From the NCBI GenBank assembly GCA_050084985.1, contig JBITNC010000001.1:4092001-4156000 (forward strand): a DNA stretch of 64,000 bases, given 5' to 3'. The translations under genes were made by a program, and so were the position numbers. The notes beneath the pieces are model-generated. The model made no database searches and was not told the origin of the DNA. It was given only the letters and a program-made list of their open reading frames with translations. This DNA is from Nageia nagi. Its lineage: Eukaryota; Pinophyta. The number at the start of each line of letters is the position of its first letter. Position 1 is the stretch's first letter. Positions 35,001 to 45,551 of the stretch are shown piece by piece.

Positions 35001-35779
35001 ACATAATAAGCCAAACCCTAGTCTATCATGACATCCCTTTTCAAATAAGCAAGTGAATTCCCCTTTTCGATCACTTCAAGTGTTTTAAGTTGCAAAAGAA
35101 TGTGACTAGGGTCAGTTCTCCATGTGTTAATATGATTAATTACCTCCATCTTAGTCCAATTTATCCTTGGTGCATTCTTAAGATATTCTTCCTACAAGGA
35201 AAGAAGATCAACATCGAGTTGATCTACTTTAGCTATAGAGGATGAATGAGAAGTTGCCATGATATCAACACCCTTCCTTGAACCTATAGTTGTCATTTAA
35301 AAACAACAATCTAGGCAATGCAAGGTCCTACAACTTTTCTCTCTTTTAACACAACTTAGATCTAAAATATCTAAGCTTTGAATGCTCTAGAAACTTGTGT
35401 GCTTGAAATCAGCTAAGTGTTGAACTATAGAGTATGGGGGGAATTTTATTTATCCAAGGTTGGAAGATTTCATTAATAGCAATTACTTCTTGAGGATTTC
35501 AAGACCCATGCATTGTACAAATTATGTTGGCATAGGCTAGATTAGTAAATTTAAAGCACACTAGACTTAATTTATTGTACTTATGTGATGATTTATGAAA
35601 TATAAGGAAATCTTTCTTTAAATTTTGCTTTATTTAGTGATAGTTGAGTAGTACACCAACATTAACTTTAGATAAAGCTTAATTGAAGTTGAGCATTAAC
35701 AACTACCTAATTTTTGAAAATTATGCAATTTGTTTTACAATATACATTGCTTTATGGGTAGTACAAGCTTACCTCATCA

Positions 35780-36950
35780 CTCGATAATATTTCAAATAGA
35801 TCCCATTATGGGAATAGGTAATTCTTGAGATTCAATAATATCTTGCAATTTGAATGCATTATTTTGCATAGCCTAGGTGATGATGTAAGGCCCATTCCAA
35901 AGAAAATCAAATTTTTGGTGTCTTTCAAGCTTTAATCTTTTCTCATCCCATTTGAGGATAATATCACCTGGTTCAAACTTCACTTAGGAAGATGTTTTCT
36001 TAATAAACCACTTCTTGATGATGTGTTAGCAATTCTATAATGACTCATATGCTTTGTTCTGATATTCCTCTAATTTTAGGAGCTAAGTATATCTAGATTA
36101 TAGTGGCTTGAAGTGATGGTCTTCCATTTCTTCCAAGATTTTCAAAGTTTGTAACTCCATGTGTATTGGCAACACAGGTTGTTTACCATATACCAATGCA
36201 TATGGGGATGTCTTTATTGCTAATTTTATACTAATCCTATGTACCCATAATGTAAAGTGCAATTGTGTATGCCACTGTTTAGGATTCCCTTCAATTATTC
36301 TCTTGATGATCTAGGTTAGATTTTTGTTAGTTGATTCAGCTAACCCATTACCTTATGGGTAATAGTTTGAAGATAATAGCCAGTACACTCCATATTGAGA
36401 TACAAAGCTTGATAAATTACCTTCAGTAAATGCCAAGACATTATCTGACGCAATAGTCCATGGGATTCCAAAGTGGATGATTATCCTTTTAATCATTTCT
36501 ATCATTGCTTCTTGATTTGCATTTTTACATGGCATAGCCTCTGACCATATACTGAAGTAATCTATTATAGTTAAAATAAACTTATGGCCTACCAAAGAAT
36601 TTGGGTTTACAACACCAATGAAGTCCATATCCCATTGCTGAAAGGGTTCCTCACTACCATAGGTTTGAGAGGCATTGTAGCTTGTCTTCTCTTTCCTATA
36701 AATCTGTTGCACTTATCACATTCCTAGGCAATATTGAATGAATCTTGAAATATAGTGGCCCAATAATATCCATCTTGTAATACCTTTGATACTGTAGTTG
36801 GTGCACTATAATGCCTACCAAAGAATCCATAATGAAATTCATGTAAAATTCTATGGGATTCATCTTGAGTCACACATCTAAGTAGGGTTTGATCAAAATT
36901 TTTTCTATACAAATGGTCATCTATCATGATAAATTTGAGGGCATGCAATT
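35780..36950 (-). pseudogene. pol: Element D integrase, broken
   Basis: On the minus strand the zinc-binding domain (HEFHYGFFGRHYSAPTT, then a CDKC pair at about 36720-36710) is followed by the catalytic core. The core residues are in DMDFIGV (about 36625), SDNVLAFTEG (about 36440) and GNGLAESTNK (about 36350-36330), giving D, D and E in order. The C-terminal part includes KFEPGDIILKWDEKRLK and GPYIITQAMQNNAF (about 35960-35860). In-frame stops occur near 36714 and 36360. It would insert the DNA copy into the genome. Confidence 0.9.
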
Positions 36951-37799
36951 TGAATCTCCTTATTTGAAATCTATCTAGAGCTTCAAGGTACCTTCTATTT
37001 TAAAAATAAACCATGATTTATTTAATCCAATCACTTTCTTGATTGAGTTGCTATTCATCCTCCATAAGAGTGATCATTTGTGAAGTTTCAGCTATATTTT
37101 CATAGAGAGCCCTACCTTTGATCAGCTTGGTTGGCTTAATTTCTATGTCATATTCCATTATTTTAGTGATCTAACTAGCTTTTTTTTCACCTAGATCTCC
37201 TTGTATAATATAATTTCTTACATCTGGATGAATAGTATATACAAGGATTCTATTATGAGAGACATAATGCTTGAGTGTTTTAAGCCCCTTCATGAGGAAA
37301 AACACTTTCTTTTCAATAAATGAGTACCTTTTCTCATGTTAATGTAGTGTTTTGCTATGAAAGGTAATCGAATGTTCTTTATTGTTGTCATCCTTTTGTG
37401 CAAGAATTGTAGCAATGCTTCTATCTACTCCATGTGCATACATGATGAAATCTTTTGACATATCATTATTTTTAAGCATGAGAGCTTCTGTTATAGCCTT
37501 TTTTATTTCTCTGAAGGCTACTTTTGGTTCTTATGACCAAGAAAATATAGCATCATTCTTTAGCATTGAAGTGATTAGAGATATAATCTTTAAAAAATTA
37601 TTATAGAATTTCTAACAAAATTGATCTAACCAAGGAATGACTATAAGGCCTTCTTGTTAAGGGGAATGGAATGCTTCTATAGCTTTTACTTTGTATGGAT
37701 CAATTGCTAGCCCCTCCTTGGTTAACAATAAAAATTTATTTTTTGGAATTTATTGACATGCCAAATTTCGTGCATCTTTCAAAGACTAATCTTAGATGT
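36951..37799 (-). pseudogene. pol: Element D reverse transcriptase C-terminus and gypsy RNase H
   Basis: This continues the reverse transcriptase on the far side of element E. LRLVFERCTKFGMSIN (about 37790-37745) and SFLGQINFVRN (about 37640-37605) are the thumb and connection. The RNase H follows, with FIEKKVFFLMKGLKTLKHY (about 37320-37265) and HPDVRNYIIQGDLGEKKA (about 37225-37175). Several stops are present. Together with the separate RNase H at 46371-46960, element D carries two RNase H domains. Confidence 0.86.
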
Positions 37800-37804
37800 T
37801 CTAG

Positions 37805-38612
37805 TGAAGGATTTGAACTAGATCTAAACAAATCCTCTAGGACCTTAGACTAGGAAACTCAAGTGTACACAAGATAACATAATCACTAAAGATAACACAT
37901 ATATAATTCTAAGAACATCATTCACATAATATGACACCAATATAATGTGGTTCCTCCCTCCTTGGGAGTACATCCACAACTAGTTCTCTTATTCTCAATC
38001 TATGTCTCTCTTACAACTATTCTCTAGCTCTCTCCTACACAACTAAGTAGAGTAATCTTACTCCAAGACTTAGATAGATTTACAAGAGGAGAGGCCCTCT
38101 ATTTATAGCTTGAGAGCACCTCCCTAACCTTCCTTTAACCCAAGGGTAAGGTTAGGGTTACATTAAATGTATCACCAAACTTCAACCTACCAACTAACCA
38201 CTTTGACTTTACCAAAGTGGTTAGTTGGTAGGTTGAAGTTTGGTGATACATTTAATGTAACCCTAACCTTACCCTTGGGTTAAAGGAAGGTTAGGGAGGT
38301 GCTCTCAAGATATAAATAGAGGGCCTCTCCTCTTGTAAATCTATCTAAGTCTTGGAGTAAGATTACTCTACTTAGTTGTGTAGGAGAGAGCTAGAGAATA
38401 GTTGTAAGAGAGATATAGATTGAGAATAAGAGAACTAGTTGTGGATGTACTCCCAAGAGGGAGGAACCACATTATATTGGTGTCATATTATGTGAATGAT
38501 GTTCTTAGAATTATAGATGTGTTATCTTGAGTGATTATGTTATCTTGTGTACACTTGAGTTTCCTAGTCTAAGGTCCTAGAGGATTTGTTTAGATCTAGT
38601 TCAAATCCTTCA
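37805..38612. repeat. 808-bp near-perfect palindrome of copia LTR sequence
   Basis: Left arm 37805-38208 (minus) and right arm 38209-38612 (plus) are reverse complements, with only a handful of mismatches in about 404 bp. The centre reads CCACTTTGACTTTACCAAAG, then TGG, around 38198-38220. Each arm is the 3' portion of the E-family LTR, including its TATA box. The right arm ends in CCTTCA and is followed by a primer-binding site. Confidence 0.95.
38311..38318 (+). promoter_or_regulatory. TATA box of element E LTR arm
   Basis: TATAAATA sits about 300 bases before the LTR end. A mirror copy lies in the left arm near 38099-38106, pointing outward into element D. If active, the two would give divergent transcripts from one palindrome. 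Confidence 0.6.
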
Positions 38613-38614
38613 AT

Positions 38615-38626
38615 TGGTATCAAAGC
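38615..38626 (+). other. Element E primer-binding site
   Basis: TGGTATCAAAGC follows the LTR arm by two bases and differs from the initiator-Met complement by one base. It fixes the plus orientation of the internal E region. Confidence 0.86.
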
Positions 38627-38740
38627 CTTGTTGTGGAAGCTCTTCTTCTAGGTGTAGACATTCTCCTTGTTGTGGAATCACTTCTTCTTGGTGTAGAAGC
38701 TCTCCTTGTTGTGGAAGCTCTTCTTTTGGTGTGGAAGCTA
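38627..38740 (+). repeat. 39-bp tandem repeat, three units, just after the PBS
   Basis: Units start at 38627, 38666 and 38705, each beginning CTTGTTGTGGAA. The 39-base period is in frame, so one reading gives a repeated 13-residue Cys-rich peptide (SPCCGSSS type). There is no ATG start and the peptide overlaps the PBS, so translation is doubtful. Confidence 0.88.
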
Positions 38741-41538
38741 CATCTTGGAGGTTCTTCATCCTTCTTCACTCCTCATCTTACACCCCCTTGGTGAGGTAAA
38801 TTTTAAAGAGCAGGTATAAAGTTCCTCCTCATTTGGTCATTTTTTTTGGATTATTACATAATGCTACTAACACCTTGTTTGCTATGTGTTAGTCCCTTTT
38901 TTAAGTTATGATTAACAAGTTGCAATTTTTTACTAATCCTCTATGTTACTTGCAATTTTAAATTGCTATAGTTCTTTTAAAAAGGGTTAGTATACCAAAA
39001 TTGTCATTTGTTGTTCATATTATGTTGAACTTAAAAGTATGTGTTGGTTCAATTATTTGATTAAATACCAATATATGATGCAAAATTGCAATAATTGTAC
39101 TAACATTTTTTTTATGTTAGTAGTAATGTATTATTATGAAATTTCTCATATATACTATCATTAGTGAGTTATTGATATGATCCTAAGCAAAATGCATCAA
39201 CATTTCCAAAAAATAAAAGGAGGACAATTTTTTTTAAGGGCACAATAATATATTCCAAAGCTCAATATAATATATATATATCTATGTATATATATTTTAC
39301 TATTTTTTGTTGTTTAAAATATAGTTAAATATATATATATAATATATATTTATTTATTTTAAATTTGTTTAAAATCACAAATATTTATATATATTTTTAT
39401 ATTTTAATTCTGTTTAAAATACTCAAAAATATATATATGTTTTTTATTATGGTTTTAAATTTATTTCAAATCAAAATAAATTAAATTGGGGGGTCAAATT
39501 AAATAAATTACAAGTATCAAAATTTATTACATCGGGGGGTCCTCCTCGCGTGCGTGGTGGTGGCTCCTCCGCCCCGCGGCACCGCCCTCCTCAGTCCCCA
39601 CGTGGCCTTGTGGTGGCTCCTCCGCCTCCACCTGACGTGTGGCCGCTCTCCTCCGGCACCGACCCCACGTCCACCACCTCTGCTCACCCCTCCACCTTCG
39701 ACCTCCTCCTCGCATGACCGCTGCAGACCCAGTTTCATGCTCTGCACCACCCTGATCCATCGCATAAGCCTACTACTGATGCAGACCAGCTCCTATGCAA
39801 TGATGATGCTAATGCACACTGGACTCATAGTGAAGGTACACCCCTATTTGACACGATGCATGGTGCCAACACAGGTCTGCACCGCTATTTCACAAGCTCT
39901 CTGAAAGTAGCCTAAGTTTGTGGCCTGCACCCCTAGTGTTCCCTAGGACTGCCTCCTTCTCCCACGCACGCCTGCTCCTCCCTGAATTGTTTGCAAGCTG
40001 CCTGGCCTGCACTGCTATGCACCATTTTAGTGCAAGCATGATCTGCACGAGACGGCTCGCAATTCATTGTTGGCATTCACTTTCGCAGGCTACTCATGCT
40101 TAGCATGATTTAGACCATGTTCCATGGCTTGGAAACATAGCGCAGGTTCAGTTTTTAAACATCACCCCCCTGCTTGCAACTTGGCTGGTCAACCACCTAC
40201 CTGGCCGCCCCAGCAGCCTCGCCTACCCCTACTCACGCGCCCTCACCTACTCTCCTTGCCGCCTTTGGTCCCTGCCACCCCAGCCTCTCCACCTCCATGA
40301 GGCTTACACATGGCCCCTTCACATTTTTTTGTCAACTTTAGTTGTTGAGCCTTAATTTTTTACCCACTACATATTTGATTTGGCTTTTTTTTCTTTAAAG
40401 TCTAGGTCAGATTAATTCTTTATATTTACTTACAAAAGATCCTTCCAAGACCCATTTAGGGATGATCCCTTAAGTGCCACCTAGGGAGAACCCATACTTA
40501 CCACATCCATTTTTAGCATCCCAGTTGTTAGCACTTTAAGTCAAAATGGGGGGGATTTTATCATTTTTTACTTAAATGCTAAATAGATCTTAAATGCATG
40601 TGATGCTAAATGAATCTTGCATGCTAAGTTTAAAATGCATGCCTCTTAACATTGTTAGGATTAAAAGCATGCTTAGTACTTAAATTTATAAGTTAAAATG
40701 CATGATGCATGTTTTAAGTCATGGACTAAATACATGTTTTTAAGTTATGGATTTATGCTAAATAGGACTTAGCATTTGAAAAATTCATTATTTTTTGAAC
40801 TTAAATATGAAAAATGTAAAAGTCCTTTAGGGGTTAGTACAAAACCCATTGGACTCAATTTTTTGCCTCTTAAGGTTTCAAGTTCGTGTGGATGGAGTAT
40901 TTTCACTTTACTTTATATTTTTGCACATTTGCTTTATACTTGCAATACGCAAAAATTTGAAAGTAACCCCTAAAATGAATACATCCGCACGTATTTTCCA
41001 TAACATGACTTGTTTGGGGAGCCATGAGGTGAGGACAGGGCAGACTGGAGCCCTTTTAGTTCGAAGAACTGAGTGGTGGTAAGTTCGTCTTAATTGCCCC
41101 TAAGACCTCTGTTGGATTGGACATAACTCTATTAGGTGGATAGGCATGTGTGTAGTGATACCACATGTCCGCACGTCCATTTAGGGATTATCCTGATAAC
41201 CTAGGAGGAAAACTGAAAACCTTAATCAAGATAATTAAAATGGCCGGTCCAAGATACGTCGGATCCATGGAAAATAGTAGGTACTTCTCCTTGTGAGAGT
41301 ATATCACTGACCAAGGTGAACTGGTTGAGGACTGGTAGTACCTGGGCTCCACCTTGCGGGCATCTAGGTGAAGGCCTAATTCTATACAAGAAAACAACCC
41401 CAACTTTATCCTTCTATGGATCGCGGTTAATAAGTTTGCACATGTGGGACATGTTTGCTTATTAGATGTTTTATATGTATAGATGGAAAAATTGTAAAAG
41501 TTTACATTCTTATTGCATATTTATTTGTTTTTGTAGCA
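38741..41538 (+). other. Element E leader: AT-rich part, GC-rich island, no gene supported
   Basis: Positions 38800-39500 are very AT-rich with TATATA runs (39268-39345). Positions 39535-40320 switch abruptly to GC-rich, pyrimidine-rich sequence with many CpGs (CCTCCGCCCCGCGGCACC near 39565) and a repeated TGGTGGCTCCTCCGCC. Positions 40540-40760 are dense in ATGCAT and ATGCTAAAT. Positions 40990-41440 are ordinary copia leader. Both strands of the GC-rich part have open frames (39554-39904 plus; 39517-39765 minus), but these are low-complexity Pro/Arg/Gly peptides. Confidence 0.7.
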
Positions 41539-42430
41539 ATGATTGAAACCTTCGTTCCCAAGCACATACTCGATGGTTCCAACTTTGGAATATGGGAACC
41601 TCGTATGAAAGCCGAGTTACAAGCAAGGAAGCTGTGGCAGACGGTTAGTGAAGACGTGGTTGCTCCTACCGATGAGAAGGCTCTTGAAGTATACAACTCA
41701 AAGAATGAGTTAGCAACTTCAATGATTTACCATGCAGTTTCAGATGATGTCCTTCTCATGATTTCTTCATCAACTTCAGCAAAGGAAGCTTGGGATAGGT
41801 TAAAGAAAATTTACCTTGGGTCCAAATTTTCAAGGAGGTTTACCATTCTACAAAAGTTGTTGCAGTATCGATAAAGTGAAGATGAAAGTGCCTCCATCTA
41901 CTTAAACAAAATCATTGACCTCAGGACACAACTGGTTGGTTGTGGGTGCAACTAGATCAATGATGAGTTCATGGTCTTCATCATTCTTCAAAGCCTTACT
42001 ACAAAGTTTAGCAACTTTGTCATGGTTATGGAAACAAGGCTCGATGATGAAGAAGATGTCATCTCACTTGATAACCTTTCTAGACTTCTTCTAAAGCATG
42101 AGGAAACTTTGAACAAGAAAATGTTGAACCTTTCTCCAAAGGACCATAGCATTGCTCTAGGAGCAATCAAAACTCCTTTCAAGAAAAAGTTCAAACATTA
42201 CAAATTCAAAGACAACAAGTCCTCATCTACCTTCAGGAAGTATGAAAAAAGGGAAACAACAACAATAATCATGGCAACTACAGGAAAAGGAATGATAAAG
42301 CTGGATCAAGCAATCCAACACCTCAAGAAAAGTTTGATGGGAATTGTAACTTCTGTGGCATCTTTGGGCACAAAGAGTATGATTGTCGCAAAAAGAAATT
42401 TGCTCAAAAAGGTAAGGGAAATGCAAATGT
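41539..42430 (+). pseudogene. gag: Element E gag, broken
   Basis: The ATG at 41539 opens a copia gag: FVPKHILDGSNFGIWEPRM, then AWDRLKKIYLG. In-frame stops fall at about 41872 and 41953, and a frameshift follows near 42240. The zinc knuckle CNFCGIFGHKEYDC (about 42345-42386) is in the shifted frame. The middle, MVFIILQSL to LLLKHEETLNKKM, matches the usual gag arrangement. Function in the family is particle assembly; this copy is dead. Confidence 0.88.
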
Positions 42431-43620
42431 GAGAAATTTCAATAATAAAAAGAAGAACAAGCGTGCTGCTTCTGTTGCCTACTACTCAATGACTCAAACT
42501 ATTTCAAATGATTGGATTGTTGATTCAGGATGCACTAATCACATGTGTTATGAAAAGGATAAGTTTGAAAACTTTCATAAGTACAAAAAGGATGCAGTTG
42601 TGATAGGTGATAATACAGTCCTTGATGTTCACAGGAATAGGAAGTGTGAAGATTCATGGAAAGACTCTTGATAATGTCTTTTATGTGCCTAAACTAAGGA
42701 TGAATCTCATCTTGTGATTCAAATTACAAGGAAAGGATGCTCATTTGAGTTTACCTCACACTCTTGGTGTGTTAAGAAAGGACTTGCCACCTTGATGAAA
42801 GGATCAGTAAAGGATGACCTTTATATTGTGGATCAAGTACCTTCAAAGATTTGTCTTACTGCAAATGTTTGTTCAAAAGGTAATCTTTGGCATTAACGAT
42901 TAGGGCACCTTAACCACAAAAGTATTCAAGATATGAAAACTCAAGCACTTGTGGAAGGTTTACCTAATATTTCACCCAAATTGGTCTTTGTGAAAGGTGC
43001 ATTCTAGGAAAGATGCATAGGCAAAAGTTTGAAAAAGATAAGGCAACTCGGGCTACTTGTCCTCTTCAGCTTGTGCATTCAAATTTGATGGGTCCTTTTC
43101 AGACTAAGTCACTAGGTGGAGCTTCTTATGTTCTGACCTTCATTGATGACTTCAGTAGGATGAATTTGGTTATCTACTTGAGCACAAGGATCAAACTTTT
43201 GACAGGTTTCAAGACTTCAAGGCACTTGTTGAAAATCAAACTGATTTTAAGATCAAAATGCTGAGATCTGATAATGGGGGTGAATATAATAGTAATGAGT
43301 TTAACGACTATTGTGTTAAACATGGGATTAAGTGATAATTCACAATCCCTTACACCCCTCAGCAAAATGGAGTTGCTGAAAGGAAGAATCGCACCATTAT
43401 GGAAATGGCAAGATGCATGTTGGGTAACTTTCCTAGTTTCTTATGGGGAGAAGCTGTTCACATTGCTATTCACACCCTAAATAGGTGTCCTACTAAGGCA
43501 GTTGAAGGTAAAACTCCATATGAAGCATGGACAGGAAAGAAACCTAACCTCTCACATTTCAAGTCTTTGATTGTGATGCATTTGCCTTCATTACCTCAGA
43601 GAAAAGAAAGAAGCTAGATA
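42431..43620 (+). pseudogene. pol: Element E protease and integrase, broken
   Basis: The protease active site WIVDSGCTNHMCY lies at about 42513-42551. The GAG-pre-integrase region contains LGHLNHKSIQDMKTQ (about 42901-42945). The integrase core has STRIKLLTGF and, before it, LMGPFQ and FIDDFSR (43085-43155), then DNGGEYNSNEF (about 43270-43302) and PQQNGVAERKNRTIMEMAR (about 43357-43413), giving D, D and E in order. Stops and frameshifts occur at about 42671, 42894, 43005, 43190 and 43336, and a shift near 43570. Confidence 0.87.
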
Positions 43621-45437
43621 AACGATCAAAAAAATGCATCTTTGTGGGGTATGATAATCAGCATAGAGGTTACAGGCTCTACTCTTCATCCCATAAAATA
43701 GTATTTATTTCTAGGGATGTTAAGTTCAATGAACTTTCTAAGGATACGACCTCTCATGCTAAGGTGTCTGATACAGATGATTCTTTGCCTGCACCACACT
43801 GGTTGGATGATCATATAGAGATGTCACCACAAGAGCAAAATTCTCCAGCACAGAGAATTACAAGAAGTATGACCTTGAATAAATCCTTATTTGCCAAAAT
43901 TGATAATATGCATGAGCCATCAACCTTCAAAGAAGCTTCCAAGCAAAAGTGTTGGATGGAAGCTATGAAAGTTGAGTATGAGGCTCTCATGAAAAATGAA
44001 ACTTGGGATTTGGTTCCTTATCCCAATGAGAAAAATGTGATTGGCAATAAATGGATATACAAGGTCAAGTACAATTCTGATGGAAAAATTGAAAAATACA
44101 AGGCAAGGTTAGTAGCCAAAGGATTTGCTCAGAAATATGGTATTGATTATGAGGAAACCTTTGCTCCTGTGGCCAAGATGCCTACTGTCAGAATAATTCT
44201 TGCTCTTTTGCAGCTCAAGGATGGAAAGCTTTTCAACTTGATGTCAAGAGTGCATTTCTCAATGGTGAATTAGATGTTGAAATCTACATGAATCAACCAG
44301 AAGTATTTATTCCAGAAGGAAAAGAGTCTCTTGTGTGCAAACTAAAGAAGTCTTTGTATGGACTTAAGCAAGCACCTAGAGCATGGTACAAGAAAATTTT
44401 AGGATTCTTTGCAGATATTGGTTTTTCCAAGTGCTTCTCAGATTCAGATCTATATGTACTCAATCAAGGAAAAGACGTGGTCATAATTCTCCTTTATGTG
44501 GATGATCTTTCATAACGGCAATAATATTGAAATCATCCAAGAGTGCATCTCCAAACTCAAGGCAACATTTGAAATGACTGATCTAGGTCTATTGCATTAC
44601 TATCTTGGGATGCAAGTATACCAACACAAAGATTGTACTTATCTTAGTCAATCTAAGTATATATCAGACATCTTGCAAAAGTTTGGAATGGAGGAGTGCA
44701 AATATGCTGTAATACCTTTTCTCTGGAATCATTGTATCACTGAGCTCAGATTCTCAGTTGGCTGATGCTACAGCTTATAGAAAATTGATTGGTAGTCTTC
44801 TGTATCTAACTATCTCTCATCCTAATATTACCTTTGTAGTAAATATGATGGCATGATTCATGCAAAAACCATATGTTGAACACCTCAATGCTGTTAAGCA
44901 AATCCTGAGGTATGTCACAGGGACAAAGGATCTTGCTCTTAAGTATTCCAAAGTGCCCTCGATTGTTCTCTCAGGATTCTCAGATTCTGATTATGGGGGA
45001 GATAGAGATGACAGAAAATCAACCTCTGCATATGTGTTTAACATTGGTTCAGGTGCTATCTCTTGGGCTTCCAAGAAGTAACCTACTGTGACTCTTTCTA
45101 CCACTGAAGCTGAATATCGAGCCATGTCTGTTGCCGCCCAAGAAGCTATTTGGCTAAGACATATTCTGCATGAAATTGGGTATAAGCAAAATGGCCCATC
45201 TCTTATTTCATCAGATAATCAATCGGCTATCTCTTTGGCTAAAAATCCTGTGTTCCATCAGCGAACCAAACATGTAGAAATCCAAGCTCATTTTATCAGG
45301 GAGAAGGTTCTAGATGACATCATACACTTACAATATTGTCCATCTACTGAAAACTCTGCTGATTTGTTCACCAAGCCCCTTCCTGAAGCTCAGTTCTGCA
45401 AGCTTAGGGATTCTCTCAGGTTGGTGGTCAAAGTCTA
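43621..45437 (+). pseudogene. pol: Element E reverse transcriptase and RNase H, broken
   Basis: The copia reverse transcriptase runs from MEAMKVEYEALMKNETWDL (about 43960) through YKARLVAKGFAQ, SLYGLKQAPRAWYK (about 44350-44392) to LYVDDL (about 44493-44511). RNase H follows, with GFSDSDYGGDRDDRKSTSA (about 44975-45030), STTEAEYRAM and HQRTKHVEIQAHFIREKV (about 45256-45310), ending TKPLPEAQFCKLRDSL. Frameshifts lie near 44215, 44512 and 44730, with stops near 44852 and 45079. Catalytic residues are kept, but the chain is interrupted. No PPT follows; the sequence passes directly into an inverted LTR piece. Confidence 0.92.
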
Positions 45438-45546
45438 CATATTAAAGAATTCAATTAATCTCTTAAGGTATCTACATACCCTTAAGTGATTAATTGAATT
45501 TACAAGGAGTTTAGATATTCACAATATTTCATTACAAATTCTAACA
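45438..45546 (-). repeat. Element E right end: 5' part of LTR in minus orientation, with hairpin
   Basis: Read on the minus strand this starts TGTTAGAATTTG, as an LTR should. It contains a hairpin with arms AATTCAATTAATC..CTTAAGG and CCCTTAAG..GATTAATTGAATT (about 45448-45500). The same hairpin type occurs in solo LTR G. The exact left edge is uncertain, because pol C-terminal sequence merges into it. Confidence 0.78.
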
Positions 45547-45551
45547 TCTAG

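Larger units (their letters stand above)
30310..35296 (-). pseudogene. Element D additional ORF after integrase, about 1,280 codons, decayed; interrupted by solo LTR F
   Basis: On the minus strand an ATG at 35296 opens protein-like sequence that, with scattered stops and shifts, runs to about 30310, excluding solo LTR F (1138 bp with one TSD). Recognisable blocks are SHSSSIAKVDQLDVDLLSL (near 35260-35200), LAYYVPYESFTCLKLIYSL (about 35010-34950), EVDEAMVHMVYNILEDHV (about 34595-34540), a basic nuclear-localisation-like segment NKYKPRKRNKVKFKKAW (about 33140-33080), a coiled coil (VELDVANQIIQDLKAQA, about 32370-32300) and a C-terminal ELEFINKFFNSLIEMKASKLW block (about 30755-30690). I recognise no enzymatic family. 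It lies on the same strand as pol, before the 3' LTR. Confidence 0.72.
37805..45546 (-). mobile_element. Element E: rearranged copia insertion in element D
   Basis: It starts TGAAGG and ends CTAACA, with TSD TCTAG at 37800-37804 and 45547-45551. Dropping it restores element D's reverse transcriptase frame. Both outer ends are parts of one LTR in minus orientation (about 404 bp on the left, about 105 bp on the right; together close to the 492 bp of the related solo LTR G). Between them lies a plus-oriented copy: 404 bp of LTR 3' end, PBS, leader, gag and pol. So the coding part faces opposite to the outer LTR pieces. The strand given is that of the outer LTR pieces. Confidence 0.88.

Noticed and set aside
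32280-35056. Several plus-strand frames of 60-101 codons
   Set aside because: They are antisense to element D's extra reading frame, which has longer and more protein-like sequence on the minus strand.
39517-39904. Overlapping open frames on both strands (116 codons plus, 82 and 77 codons minus) in the GC-rich block
   Set aside because: GC-rich sequence has few stop codons, so long frames arise by chance. The peptides are low-complexity Pro/Arg/Gly runs without motifs, and they lie in a retroelement leader.
41200-41440. Possible host exon with a more balanced base composition upstream of element E gag
   Set aside because: It is continuous with the leader of a copia element and shows no splice-bounded frame or known domain.
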